From Pseudomonas sp. 10-1B (GTDB taxonomy: Bacteria > Pseudomonadota > Gammaproteobacteria > Pseudomonadales > Pseudomonadaceae), in NCBI RefSeq assembly GCF_000935045.1, contig NZ_JYKS01000036.1, positions 50,279 through 114,278 on the forward strand: a DNA stretch of 64,000 nucleotides. The letters run 5' to 3'. Below are positions 17,499-26,913 of this stretch, one piece after another (positions within the stretch are counted from its first letter, which is position 1; each line of letters opens with the position of its first letter). The position numbers were made by a program, and so were the translations under genes. The notes beneath the pieces are model-generated. The model ran no database searches. It worked only from the letters and a program-made list of their open reading frames with translations, and was not told the DNA's origin.

Positions 17499-18116
17499 CT
17501 AACGCACGTAGAACGACACCGCCACGAAGTGCATGAGGCTGCCGGCGATCACGAACAGGTGCCAGATGCCGTGCCAGTGGCGGAAGCGGCTGTCGAAGGC
17601 GAAGAAGATGATGCCCACGGTGTAGAACACCCCGCCGGCGGCCAGCCAGGCAAAGCCGGCGCTGCCCAGTGAGTGCAGCAATGGCTTGACCGCCACCAGC
17701 ACGATCCAGCCCATTACCGCATAGATGATGATCGACAGGATGCGTGCCTCGGAGCGCGGCTTGATCTCCTGCAGCATGCCGACCACCGCCAGCCCCCAGA
17801 CCACGCCGAACAGGCTCCAGCCCCACGGGCCGCGCAGGCTGACCAGGCAGAACGGCGTGTAGCTGCCGGCGATCAGCAGGTAGATCGACAGGTGATCGAG
17901 CTTGCGCATGATCACCTTCGCCCGCCCGCGGGTGCTGTGGTACAGGGTGGAAATGCTGTACAGCAGCAGCAAGGTGCTGCCGTAGATGGAGAAGCTGACG
18001 ATCTTCCACGGGTCGCCCTGCAGGCCCGCGACCACGATCAGCCAGATGGCCCCGATACAGGCCAGGACGGCACCGACCAGGTGGGTCCAGGCGTTGAAGC
18101 GTTCACCGTAATACAT
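17499..18116 (-). CDS. trhA: Hemolysin III family (PAQR/TrhA) membrane protein
   Basis: A 205-residue protein with seven hydrophobic segments. STLYHSTRGR near residue 57, KLDHLSIYLLIAGSYTPF (about 72-89) and HWHGIWHLFVIAGSLMHF near the C-terminus contain the conserved Ser-His-Asp-His-His set that binds zinc in PAQR proteins. Bacterial members are called hemolysin III, but toxin activity is doubtful for most, and a lipid-related hydrolase or homeostasis role has been proposed. The gene ends base-to-base with rsmE. Upstream is a large tandem REP array. Confidence 0.92.
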   Translation of the reverse strand: MYYGERFNAWTHLVGAVLACIGAIWLIVVAGLQGDPWKIVSFSIYGSTLLLLYSISTLYHSTRGRAKVIMRKLDHLSIYLLIAGSYTPFCLVSLRGPWGWSLFGVVWGLAVVGMLQEIKPRSEARILSIIIYAVMGWIVLVAVKPLLHSLGSAGFAWLAAGGVFYTVGIIFFAFDSRFRHWHGIWHLFVIAGSLMHFVAVSFYVR

Positions 18117-18167
18117 GCAAACACAGACCTCCTGAGGTGGGCTGGGTTCCTGATGATGTCTGTTCCG

Positions 18168-18405
18168 GCCCTATCGCCGGCAAGCCAGCTCCCACAGGGA
18201 CCGCACAATGGCTGGGATTTGCGCTATCCCTGTGGGAGCTGGCTTGAAGAAAACCATAGAATCTCCCACAGGGACCGCACAATCGCTGGGATTTACGCTA
18301 TCCCTGTGGGAGCTGGCTTGAAGAAAACCATAGAATCTCCCACAGGGACCGCACAATCGCTGGGGTTTGCACTATCCCTGTGGGAGCTGGCTTGCCGGCG
18401 ATGAG
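18168..18405. repeat. REP array with a 74-bp unit in tandem
   Basis: ATCGCCGGCAAGCCAGCTCC opens the array at the left and the inverted partner GGAGCTGGCTTGCCGGCGAT closes it at the right. Between them a 74-bp unit starting TCCCACAGGGACCGCACAAT is repeated at 18190, 18264 and 18338 (third copy partial). Units 1 and 2 end CTTGAAGAAAACCATAGAAT, a string that appears to replace the CTTGCCGGCGATGAGG end of the third. The array fills almost all of the 306-bp gap between trhA and chpC; nothing else is seen there. Confidence 0.92.
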
Positions 18406-18422
18406 GCCACGCGCCTCACATC

Positions 18423-18896
18423 CTACCCAAGGTCAGGTTGCAGTTCCGCGTCACGCACCAGCCTTTCCAGTGCAACCAGGTCGGGCACCCGCGCCACCTG
18501 CTCGCCCACCTGCACCGCCGCCAGCTCCAGGCGGCCCAGCGCCACATCCACATAGTTCAGCTGGCTGTCGAGCTTGCACGAGCGCGGGATGTCCTGCAGC
18601 AACAGCGCCAGGTAGCGAAGGCCGGTGTCGCCCAGGGCATTGAGCACCACCACCCGCGCACGTTCGCCGCAAGGTGTCTCGCCACCGCATGCTGCCTCGA
18701 AGCCGACCAATGGCAGGCGTTGCTGGCGCCAGTCGATCCAGCCCAGGTGCCAGGCTGGCTCGCCACGCTGGCACACCAGGTTGCGCTGGCCGCTCAACTC
18801 GGCCACTGCCACGTTGGGCAATACCAGCGTTCGGTCACCCAACGGTAGCAACAGCCCGGTCAGGCTGCTGCGCTGGCCGGCGATAAGTTCAAGCAT
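18423..18896 (-). CDS. chpC: CheW-like adaptor ChpC
   Basis: A 157-residue single CheW domain, last gene of the Chp chemosensory operon. CheW-type features are TGLLLPLGDRTLVLPNVAVAE near the start (the LGDR-xxLP pattern) and the strand PAWHLGWIDWRQQRLPLVGF with the conserved WR. Its ATG overlaps the chpA stop by eight bases, so the two are translationally coupled. In P. aeruginosa the corresponding protein is ChpC, which links receptors to the ChpA kinase. A CheW-like gene directly after chpA with no chpB between is notable. Confidence 0.82.
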   Translation of the reverse strand: MLELIAGQRSSLTGLLLPLGDRTLVLPNVAVAELSGQRNLVCQRGEPAWHLGWIDWRQQRLPLVGFEAACGGETPCGERARVVVLNALGDTGLRYLALLLQDIPRSCKLDSQLNYVDVALGRLELAAVQVGEQVARVPDLVALERLVRDAELQPDLG

Positions 18897-21800
18897 GGGT
18901 CTGGCTCCAGTGGGCGATGTTCTGCAACAACAGCGACTCCTGGTACGGCTTGCCCAGGTATTCGTTGACACCGATGGCCATGGCACGGTCGCGGTGCTTT
19001 TGCCCGGTGCGCGAGGTGATCATGATGATCGGCAGGTCTTTCAGGCGCGCGTCACGGCGGATGCGTGTGGCCACTTCGAAGCCGTCCATGCGCGGCATCT
19101 CGATATCCAGCAGCAACACATCGGGGCGGTGTTCTTCCAGCAGGGCCATGGCATCGACCCCGTCCTTGGCTGTCAGCACGCTCATGCCATGGCGTTCCAG
19201 CAGGCGGCTGGTGACCTTGCGCACCGTCACCGAGTCATCCACCACCATCACCAGCAATGCCCGTCGCGGCGCCGGGCCGGACACCGGGTGCTGGGCAATG
19301 CCGCCACCCGGCAGGCGCGCCAGGCGCCGCTGCTGGCCACGCAACTGGCCCAGCAGGTCGAGAATCAGCACCACCCGGCCATCGCCCAGCAACGTCGCGC
19401 CCGATAACCCGGCAACCGCGGCAAACTGCGGCCCCAGACTCTTCACCACGATCTCGCGGCTGGGCGACAGGCCGTCGGCCTGGATGGCGAACGATTGCTC
19501 CTGGGAATGCACCAGCAGCACCGGCAGTGGCACGCTCTGCCCCAGCAATGCGGGGCGTGGCAGGCCTTGCAGCAGTTCGCCCAGGTAACGCAGCTCGTAT
19601 TCGTGGCCGGCGTAGGCATAACGGGGGACGTCCAGCTGGTAGCACGCCGCGAGCTCCGCCGGTGGCACACGGACGATACCCTCGATGGTATTCAGCGGAA
19701 TCGCGTACTGCTCTTCGCCCAGGTGCACCATCAGCGCACGGTTGACCGACACGGTGAACGGCAGCCGGATCAGGAAGCGCGCGCCCTTGCCCTGGGCCGA
19801 TTCGATAGTCATCGAGCCGCCTAGCTGCTTGACCTCCTCGTGCACCACGTCCATGCCCAGGCCGCGCCCGGAAATCTGGGTGATCTTCTCGGCGGTGGAA
19901 AAGCCCGGGCGCAGGATGAACTGCAGTATCTCGTGATCGCTCAAATGCGCCTGCGGGTCCAGCAGGCCACGCTTGATAGCCTTGCGCCGCACCGCTTCCA
20001 GTGGCACGCCAGCACCGTCGTCGGCCATTTCGATGACGATATCGGCGCCTTCGTGCAGCAAGTTCAGGTGGATGGTGCCCTGCTCCGGCTTGCCAGCGGC
20101 CAAACGCATTTCGCGGCTTTCCAAGCCATGGTCGACGGCGTTGCGCAGCATGTGCTCCAAGGGCGCCACCATGCGTTCGAGCACACTGCGGTCCAGCTCG
20201 CCCTCGGCATTGCCGACCACCAGTTCCACCTGCTTGCCCAGCTCGCTGGCCACCTGCCGCACCACACGCTGCAAGCGTGGCACCAAGCGTTCGAACGGCA
20301 CCATCAGGGTCGCGGTCAGGCCTTCCTGCAACTGGCTGTTCACCCGCGCCTGCTGCTGCAACAGGCCATAGGCCTCCTGCGCGCGTTGGGCCAGGGTTTC
20401 CTTGAGGTCGAGCAGGTCCGAGGCAGACTCGAACAGAGCGCGCGAAAGTTGCTGCAGTTGCGAATGGCGGTCCATCTCCAGCGGGTCGAAGTCATCATAG
20501 GCATCACCTTCGAACTGCTGACGGCTGAGGATCCGCCCCTGGGTCTCGATGTCCAGGCGCAGCAACTGGTCGCGCATGCGCTCCAGGGTGGTTTCCATCT
20601 CGTTGAGGGTGAACTGCGCATCGTTGACCTGCTGCTCGATGCGCCCACGAATGATCGAGTGCTCGCCCGCCAGGTTACCGAGGTCGTCGAGCAACTCGGC
20701 ATCGACCTTGACCATGTCGCCCGGCGCCCGCTCCGGTGCCGCCGCCGGCACCTCACTGGTAGCGGCTTCGACCGGCCCCTGGCCAGCGGCACTGTCGGTC
20801 AGCGCCGCGCTACTGAAGTTACGGATGTAGTCGATCAGCGCCGTGGCAGCATGCAACGGCTGCCCGAGGCGTACGGCATCGAGCATGTGGGCCAGGCGAT
20901 CATGGCAATTCTGTAGCAGGGCGAACAGCGGCGCGCTCGGCGGCAGACGGCCGGCGGCCAGCAGTTCGTAGAGAAACTCCAGCTCGTGGGCCAGGTCGCC
21001 GATCGGCGCGATCTCGACCATGCGCGCCACGCCCTTGAGGGTGTGCAGGTCGCGCATCAGGTTGTCCACCTCGACACTGCTACGCGGGTCGGCCTGCCAA
21101 CGCGCCAAGGCCGCTGCGGCGCTCTCGACGATGTCCGAGCTTTCTTCGAGGAAGACTTCCAGCAGCTCCTCGCCAGGGCTTTCCGGCTCTTCGACCAGCG
21201 TTTGCGTCACATCAGGCAGCATGGGCTTGCGTGGCAGCCCCAGGCCAAGGGTATCGGCCAAGTCCATATCCGGGTGCAGCGGGGTGACCGTGTCGATGCC
21301 CACCAGGCCGGTGGCATCCGGCGCCAGGGCCTGGCCCAGCAGGTTGCGCAGGCTGTCGACCAGCTCCGGCCGGGGCGGGATGTCCTGCCCGGCCGCCACT
21401 TCGTCGAGCATGTCCAGCAGGGCTTCGTGGGCACGCTGCGCCTGGGCGAAGAAGCGCGCATCGGCGGGCAGGCTGCCCTCCTCCACGGCGCCGTACAGGT
21501 CGAGCAGGGCTTCGCACACATCATCCATCTGCCACAGGTCGGCCAAGTGTGCAGCGTGGCCCAAGCTGGTCAGTTCATCGAGCAGGGTTTCCAGCACGTC
21601 ACGCTGGCCCGGCTGTTCCTGCCAGCGCGACAGCAACGACTCGGCATCGAGCAGGATATCCATGGCCTGGGCCAGGAAACTGGCGGTCAACTGCGGGTCG
21701 CGCTTGTTGCGCCGCGCATGCTGCGGGCCTTCATGCAGACTGGCCAAACGCCCATCCACCGCCTGGCCGACCTGTTCGATCAACTCCGCGGCGCCGGGGA

Positions 21801-23841
21801 TGGCCGCCAGCGGCGTGCTGTCGAGTTGCGCCAGGCCCAGGTGGAACAGCGAGCGCGCGGCTTCCAGCCATTCTATCTCGGCCATTTGCAGGGGCAGCTG
21901 ATGGCCCTTGTATTCACGGGCCAGGCGGTCGAAGGCAGTGGCCAGTTCGGCAACCGGCATCACCCCGGCCATGGCGGCACTGCCCTTGAGCGTGTGCAGG
22001 GCACGCTGCAAACCGTCACTGACCGGCGTGTCGTGGCCGTCGGCGCCCTGCAGGAACGCATCGAGGCTGGCCAGATGGCCCTGCGCCTCCGCGCGGAAGA
22101 TATCCAGCAACTGCGGATCGAGGCCGTCGATATCGCTGGCTGCCGGGGCGTCGTTCTCGGCCAGGGCATGCAGGTGCCCGGCCAGCTGTTCGATCTCGGT
22201 CAGTTGCGGCAACTGGCCGGCGGCAAAGTCGGCCAGCAGGTCGGGCAGGTGGACGAACACCTGTTGCAAGGCCACCACACCTTCCGGGCTGAGCACGCTA
22301 CGGCCCTCCAGCACCCGGTTCAGCAGGTGCTCGGCGCCCCAGGCCAGCTCGGCCACCGCCTCGGCATGCACCATGCGGCCGCTGCCTTTGAGGGTGTGCA
22401 GCGCGCGGCGCACTTCCCCTAGCGCCTCGCGCTGCTGGTTGTCGGCACGCCAGCGCAGCCACTGGCGCTCGATTTCCGGCAGCAGCTCACCGGCCTCTTC
22501 GAGGAACACCTCGCGCAGCTCGTCATCGATGCCATCGCCGCTATCATCCAGGCACGCGCCGGCTTCGACCAAGGCGCAATGCACCCCCAGCGCCGCCAGG
22601 CTGGCGCGCGCCATGTCGATGAAGGGCTGGCCATCCGCCAATGGGTCGGCCACCCGCCACTGCAGGTAGCATTCGGCGGCGCTCAGGGCCTCGGCCAGGT
22701 GCGTCAGCTCATCGGCCGGCGGCTCCACGTCCAAGTGCTGCAGCCAGCGTTGCACGTAGCTGGCGCAACCAGCAAACAGCTCGGCCACGGCCGGCAGCAT
22801 CAACATCGCCAGAGCCCCGCGAACCTGCTGCAACAACCCTGGCAAGGGTTGCAGGCGTTGTCGCGGCCAGCCAGACTCCAGGCAATCGCCGATCAGGTCC
22901 TTGGCCTGCTGCAGCACGTTCAGCGACTCGTTGAGTACCAGTTGGCGGATCTCGGCCAGATCCGAGCCTGGCAGGCCGCCCTGGCCGTTTTCCTCCAGTG
23001 GGCCGACCATGCCGTTGAGGGTGGCCTCCACGTACAACAGGGCCCCCGCCACGTCCATCAACACCGCGTCGTCCACCGAGCGCTCGCCCTGGGCCAAGGC
23101 CTGCAACGCCAGCACCTGGTCGATGATCACCCGGCGTGGCTGCTGGAAGCCCAGCACGGCCAGGGTGTCGGCGACATGGCGCAGCGGCGCCAGCAGGTCA
23201 TCGAGCTGCTCGCTGTGCTGGCGGTCGCTGCGCACGAACTGATCCAGGCGCTCCTTGATGCGCATCAGGTCGTCGCACAGCGCGGTCACCACCGAGCGCA
23301 GGGCATCACGGCCCGGCCCGGCCTGCAGCTGCTCGCGCCAGTTGCCCAGTGACAGGTCGAGGTTGGCCAGGTCGTCGGCACCGGCAAAACGCTGGGCGGC
23401 GCCGCTGATCAGGCTGGCCTGGGCCAACGGCTCCTCGCCACGGCAGGCACGCAGCTGGTTGAGCAGCGGCAGCATCACCAACGGCAGGTCGTGGCGCGCG
23501 CCGCGCAAGCGCTCCAGGTACGACGGCAATTGCTCCAGGCCGCGGAACAACGCGCCCAGGCAGTCACCTCGGGGGCTGACCTGACCATCGGCCAAGGCCT
23601 TGGCGAACAGCTCCAGTTCTTCGGCCAGGCGCGTGGCGCCGCGCAGTTCGAGCATGCGCAGGCAGCCGTGCACCTGGTGCAGGTTGTCGACCACGAAGGC
23701 CAGCATCGACAGGTCGCCAGGCTCACCGGCAAAGCGTTCCAGGGCCTGGCGCGCCTGGCCCAGGCAGTCGAGCATGGCGGCCTTGGTCCAGGCCAGCGCC
23801 ACGGTGTCGTGGCGCTCGGGGCTTACTGCAGCTACAGCCAT
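18889..23841 (-). CDS. chpA: Hybrid histidine kinase of the Chp system (ChpA/PilL)
   Basis: A 1650-residue CheA-type kinase. The N-terminal 1000 residues hold several histidine phosphotransfer domains. Three have an intact HTLKG site (near 480, 615 and 931); the first domain has HQVHG (His55) in its place. Then come a P2-like linker, the kinase core (N-box LEHMLRNAVDHGLE near 1230, DDGAGV, GRGLGMDVV), a CheW domain, and a C-terminal receiver with the phospho-acceptor in LLLDIEMPRMDG near 1579. ChpA takes signals from PilJ via PilI and ChpC and phosphorylates PilG and PilH. The start is ATG with AAGGAG five bases before it. Ten bases separate it from pilJ. Confidence 0.95.
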   Translation of the reverse strand: MAVAAVSPERHDTVALAWTKAAMLDCLGQARQALERFAGEPGDLSMLAFVVDNLHQVHGCLRMLELRGATRLAEELELFAKALADGQVSPRGDCLGALFRGLEQLPSYLERLRGARHDLPLVMLPLLNQLRACRGEEPLAQASLISGAAQRFAGADDLANLDLSLGNWREQLQAGPGRDALRSVVTALCDDLMRIKERLDQFVRSDRQHSEQLDDLLAPLRHVADTLAVLGFQQPRRVIIDQVLALQALAQGERSVDDAVLMDVAGALLYVEATLNGMVGPLEENGQGGLPGSDLAEIRQLVLNESLNVLQQAKDLIGDCLESGWPRQRLQPLPGLLQQVRGALAMLMLPAVAELFAGCASYVQRWLQHLDVEPPADELTHLAEALSAAECYLQWRVADPLADGQPFIDMARASLAALGVHCALVEAGACLDDSGDGIDDELREVFLEEAGELLPEIERQWLRWRADNQQREALGEVRRALHTLKGSGRMVHAEAVAELAWGAEHLLNRVLEGRSVLSPEGVVALQQVFVHLPDLLADFAAGQLPQLTEIEQLAGHLHALAENDAPAASDIDGLDPQLLDIFRAEAQGHLASLDAFLQGADGHDTPVSDGLQRALHTLKGSAAMAGVMPVAELATAFDRLAREYKGHQLPLQMAEIEWLEAARSLFHLGLAQLDSTPLAAIPGAAELIEQVGQAVDGRLASLHEGPQHARRNKRDPQLTASFLAQAMDILLDAESLLSRWQEQPGQRDVLETLLDELTSLGHAAHLADLWQMDDVCEALLDLYGAVEEGSLPADARFFAQAQRAHEALLDMLDEVAAGQDIPPRPELVDSLRNLLGQALAPDATGLVGIDTVTPLHPDMDLADTLGLGLPRKPMLPDVTQTLVEEPESPGEELLEVFLEESSDIVESAAAALARWQADPRSSVEVDNLMRDLHTLKGVARMVEIAPIGDLAHELEFLYELLAAGRLPPSAPLFALLQNCHDRLAHMLDAVRLGQPLHAATALIDYIRNFSSAALTDSAAGQGPVEAATSEVPAAAPERAPGDMVKVDAELLDDLGNLAGEHSIIRGRIEQQVNDAQFTLNEMETTLERMRDQLLRLDIETQGRILSRQQFEGDAYDDFDPLEMDRHSQLQQLSRALFESASDLLDLKETLAQRAQEAYGLLQQQARVNSQLQEGLTATLMVPFERLVPRLQRVVRQVASELGKQVELVVGNAEGELDRSVLERMVAPLEHMLRNAVDHGLESREMRLAAGKPEQGTIHLNLLHEGADIVIEMADDGAGVPLEAVRRKAIKRGLLDPQAHLSDHEILQFILRPGFSTAEKITQISGRGLGMDVVHEEVKQLGGSMTIESAQGKGARFLIRLPFTVSVNRALMVHLGEEQYAIPLNTIEGIVRVPPAELAACYQLDVPRYAYAGHEYELRYLGELLQGLPRPALLGQSVPLPVLLVHSQEQSFAIQADGLSPSREIVVKSLGPQFAAVAGLSGATLLGDGRVVLILDLLGQLRGQQRRLARLPGGGIAQHPVSGPAPRRALLVMVVDDSVTVRKVTSRLLERHGMSVLTAKDGVDAMALLEEHRPDVLLLDIEMPRMDGFEVATRIRRDARLKDLPIIMITSRTGQKHRDRAMAIGVNEYLGKPYQESLLLQNIAHWSQTHA

Positions 23842-23850
23842 GGGCACTCC

Positions 23851-25938
23851 TTAGCGCGGCTCTTCGGCAGGGCTCTTCGAGTTGGGCTCTGCAGGTGGCG
23901 GCAGGGTGAAACCGGACACCGAACGGCGCATCTCGCTGGCCATGCGGGCCAGGTGGCGGATGCTGTCGGCAGTGGCGCCGGAGCCAGCGGAGGTCTGCGC
24001 GGTAATCTGCTGGATCACCGCCATGGTGTGGGAGATCTGCCCAGCCGACGAGGTTTGCAGCTGGGCTGCGTCGGAAATGCTGTGGATAAGGTCGGCCAGG
24101 TTCTGCGAGACCCCTTCGATCTCGGCCAGCGCCACCCCGGCATCCTGGGCCAGGCGGGCGCCGCGCACCACTTCGGCGGTGGTCTGCTCCATGGAGATCA
24201 CCGCCTCGTTGGTGTCGGCCTGGATGGTCCGCACCAGCGCCTCGATCTGCCGGGTGGCCGACGACGAGCGTTCGGCCAGGCGCTGCACCTCGTCGGCGAC
24301 CACGGCAAAGCCGCGGCCGGCTTCACCGGCCAGCGAGGCCTGGATCGCCGCGTTGAGGGCGAGGATGTTGGTCTGGTCGGCAATGTCGTCGATCAGGCTG
24401 ACGATGTCGCCGATTTCCTGGGACGACTCGCCCAGGCGCTTGATCCGCTTGGCGGTGTCCTGGATCTGTTCGCGAATGTTGTCCATGCCGTTGATGGTGT
24501 TGTGCACCACCTCGTTGCCCTTGTTGGCGATGGCTACCGAGCGCTCGGCGACCTTGGCCGATTCATAGGCGTGCGCGGAAACCCGGTCGATCGACTCGAC
24601 CATGTCGCCAACCGCCTCGGACGCCTCGCTGATCTGCTCGGCCTGATGCTCGGAGGCCTTGGCCAGCTGGCGGGCGGTGTTCTGCGTGTCCTGCACGGCG
24701 GCGGCGACCTGCACGGCGCTGTGGTTGATGGTGGCGACCAGGTCACGCAACTGGTCCACGGAATAGTTGATCGAGTCGGCAATAGCGCCGGTGAAGTCCT
24801 CGGTAACCGATACGGTCACGGTCAGGTCACCATCGGCCAGCTCTTCGATTTCGTCGAGCAGGCGCATGATCGCCTGCTGGTTGCGTTCGTTCTTTTCCGC
24901 CGTCTCGCGCAGTTGGCGGTTGGTGGTGCGCACCATGACCAGGCCGATGAGGATGATCGAGGCCAGCGCCAACAGGCCCAGGGCGTAGCCGCCAACAGTG
25001 TCGAGGGTGCGCCCGCCGGCCAGGTTCTCGAAGCCGTTGGCCAGGTGCGAGGCCTCGTCGAGCAGGGTCTGTGACAGGCTGAAGATGTTGCCCGCGGCCT
25101 CCCGCACACGGAACAGTTCGGGCGAGGTTTCGAGGATTTCGTCCACCGAACCTGCGACGAACTGGAACAGTTCGGCGATTTCGCCCAGGCGCGCGCGGGC
25201 GTCGGCATCCTCGACGCGGGTCACCTGGATTGCCGCGTTGCCACTGAGCATGCCTTCGAGCACCTGGCCAAAGCGCGCGGCATCGCGGCCAAAGGCGTCG
25301 GCCGCCTGGGCTGCGGAATCGTCACCGGCCAGCACGGTGTTGACCGAGCCGAGGATGCGTTCGGCCAGCAACAACTGGCGCTGGGCCACCGCTACCTGGT
25401 TGGCCGGGGCGCCGCTCTGCAACAGGATCTCGACGACTTTTTCGTATTCGACCTGCAACTGCGGCACGGTCTCGGCCAGGGTCGCCGCCACCTGGTGCAG
25501 CGACAGCACGGTCTGCTCGCTGGCCAGGATGGTATCGGTGTTCTTGCGCAGGTTTTCCCAGTCGCGGTGTACCGCTTCCATCTCATCACGCACCGTGGAC
25601 GGCGCGGGGGGCAGGCCGGTGGACTTGTCACCCTGGCGCAGGTAGCCCCAGCGCCGTTCGAAATCGTTGCGCGCATCCGACAGCAGCTTGAAGGCCAAGG
25701 CCTTGCCGGTGGCGGCCTCGGTGGCGTTCTTGGCGATACGCTGCGACAGCACGCGCAGTTCGCCGGCATGGCCGATGTACTGCTTGTCGTAGTTGGACTG
25801 GGTGTTCAGGTAGGCAAAGTTGGCGAACAACAGGATGATCGACAGGATCAGGATCAGAAACAGCACGGTGATCTGCGCGATGCTGCGAGTACGTGGGGTC
25901 ACGGTGGTGGCAGTGACGGGGGTGGCAGGCTTGTTCAC
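23851..25938 (-). CDS. pilJ: Twitching motility methyl-accepting protein PilJ
   Basis: A 695-residue chemoreceptor-like protein. A first membrane helix lies near residues 21-43, then a long periplasmic region with the PilJ motif GELRVLSQRIAKNATEAATG (about 60-79), and a second helix near 315. A HAMP-like linker and the cytoplasmic signalling domain follow. The signalling hairpin tip is LALNAAIQASLAGEAGRGFA, with Gln-Ala-Ser where ordinary receptors have Glu-Ala-Ala. The start is GTG with AGGA nine bases upstream. In P. aeruginosa PilJ senses type IV pilus retraction and surface contact. It lies between pilI and chpA; the usual pilK methyltransferase gene between pilJ and chpA is absent. Confidence 0.95.
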   Translation of the reverse strand: MNKPATPVTATTVTPRTRSIAQITVLFLILILSIILLFANFAYLNTQSNYDKQYIGHAGELRVLSQRIAKNATEAATGKALAFKLLSDARNDFERRWGYLRQGDKSTGLPPAPSTVRDEMEAVHRDWENLRKNTDTILASEQTVLSLHQVAATLAETVPQLQVEYEKVVEILLQSGAPANQVAVAQRQLLLAERILGSVNTVLAGDDSAAQAADAFGRDAARFGQVLEGMLSGNAAIQVTRVEDADARARLGEIAELFQFVAGSVDEILETSPELFRVREAAGNIFSLSQTLLDEASHLANGFENLAGGRTLDTVGGYALGLLALASIILIGLVMVRTTNRQLRETAEKNERNQQAIMRLLDEIEELADGDLTVTVSVTEDFTGAIADSINYSVDQLRDLVATINHSAVQVAAAVQDTQNTARQLAKASEHQAEQISEASEAVGDMVESIDRVSAHAYESAKVAERSVAIANKGNEVVHNTINGMDNIREQIQDTAKRIKRLGESSQEIGDIVSLIDDIADQTNILALNAAIQASLAGEAGRGFAVVADEVQRLAERSSSATRQIEALVRTIQADTNEAVISMEQTTAEVVRGARLAQDAGVALAEIEGVSQNLADLIHSISDAAQLQTSSAGQISHTMAVIQQITAQTSAGSGATADSIRHLARMASEMRRSVSGFTLPPPAEPNSKSPAEEPR

Positions 25939-25949
25939 GTTCGCAGGTC

Positions 25950-26504
25950 CTATAACGCCACATCGAGAAAGCCCGGCGCCTGGGCCAGGGCGAAGGGGCT
26001 GAAGATCGCCCAGTTGCGTTCACGCGGGAAATGCCCCTGCACAAAAGGTGCAGCGGCGCGGATCAGTGGCTGCGGCGGCGACAACTGCAGGCTGTCCAGG
26101 GCAAAGTGCTGCAGGCCCAGCACCTCGTCCACCAGCAGGCCGACGAACAGGTCCTCGTGGTCCAGCACCAGCACCCGTCGCTGCTTGCCCGGGGCGGCTT
26201 GGCCAAGGCCGAAGAAACTGCTCAGGTCCAGCACCGGCAACAGCCGGCCACGCAGGTTGGCCACCCCGCATACCCACGGCTGCACGCCGGGGACACGGCT
26301 GCTGCGTGGTTCGCGCAACACCTCGGCCACCTCGCCCATGGGCGCGACGAACCACTGCCCGGCAATGCGAAAGCCGATGCCGCTCCACTGTTGCAGGCGG
26401 TTGTCCTGCGGCGGCTGGTCGGCGACCAGCAGGCGGCAACGCCGGTCGATGTCCAGCAACAACTCGAAGGCGGTCAGCGACGCGCCCTGCGGGCGGGTGG
26501 TCAA
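25950..26504 (-). CDS. pilI: CheW-like adaptor PilI
   Basis: A 184-residue CheW domain adaptor joining PilJ to the ChpA kinase. Core features are FRIAGQWFVAPMGEVAEVL, VPGVQPWVCGVANLRGRLLP (the VxGxxNLRG CheW motif) and LVDEVLGLQHF. The best start is TTG at 26504, which overlaps the pilH stop as TTGA, giving translational coupling. Much longer open sequence upstream overlaps pilH in another frame and is not used. The gene is followed by pilJ after 11 bases. Confidence 0.9.
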   Translation of the reverse strand: MTTRPQGASLTAFELLLDIDRRCRLLVADQPPQDNRLQQWSGIGFRIAGQWFVAPMGEVAEVLREPRSSRVPGVQPWVCGVANLRGRLLPVLDLSSFFGLGQAAPGKQRRVLVLDHEDLFVGLLVDEVLGLQHFALDSLQLSPPQPLIRAAAPFVQGHFPRERNWAIFSPFALAQAPGFLDVAL

Positions 26505-26866
26505 GCCCCCAGCACTTCTTTGAGCTTGGCGATCAGCGCGCCCTCTTCCACCGGTTTGGTCAGGAAGTCGCGCGCGCCCTGGCGCGTGGCCCAGATACGG
26601 TCGGTTTCCTGGTCCTTGGTGGTCACCACGATAACCGGGATAGCGCTGGTTTCCGGGTCTTTGCTGAGCTGGCGAGTGGCCTGGAAGCCGTTCATGCCAG
26701 GCATGACGATGTCCATCAGCACAGCGTCGGGCTTGTCCTGCCGGGCCAGGGCCACGCCATCGGCACCGTTGCTGGCCTTGAGCACCTGGTAGCCGTGCTT
26801 TTCCAGCCATTCGGTCAAGCGGTACATCTCTGTCGGCGAGTCGTCGACAATCAGAACTCGGGCCAT
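26501..26866 (-). CDS. pilH: Response regulator PilH
   Basis: A 121-residue stand-alone CheY-like receiver. The acidic pocket is VDDSP with Asp8 and Asp9, and the phosphorylation site is Asp52 in LMDIVMPGMNG. TTKDQ and FLTKPVEE supply the conserved Thr and Lys. In P. aeruginosa PilH modulates pilus retraction and receives phosphate from ChpA, limiting PilG output. Its stop overlaps the pilI start, and 47 bp separate it from pilG. Confidence 0.96.
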   Translation of the reverse strand: MARVLIVDDSPTEMYRLTEWLEKHGYQVLKASNGADGVALARQDKPDAVLMDIVMPGMNGFQATRQLSKDPETSAIPVIVVTTKDQETDRIWATRQGARDFLTKPVEEGALIAKLKEVLGA

Positions 26867-26913
26867 GCTGTTTCCCCATCAGGAAAGAAAGACCGTGCCA
26901 TGCCAGGAAGCGG

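Noticed and set aside
18190..18405. Possible CRISPR array
   Set aside because: The 74-bp units are themselves repeats with no unique spacers, no cas genes are near, and they contain REP tails.
20986..22422. A 478-codon plus-strand frame inside chpA
   Set aside because: Gln- and Arg-rich text without motifs, opposite to the Hpt domains of chpA.
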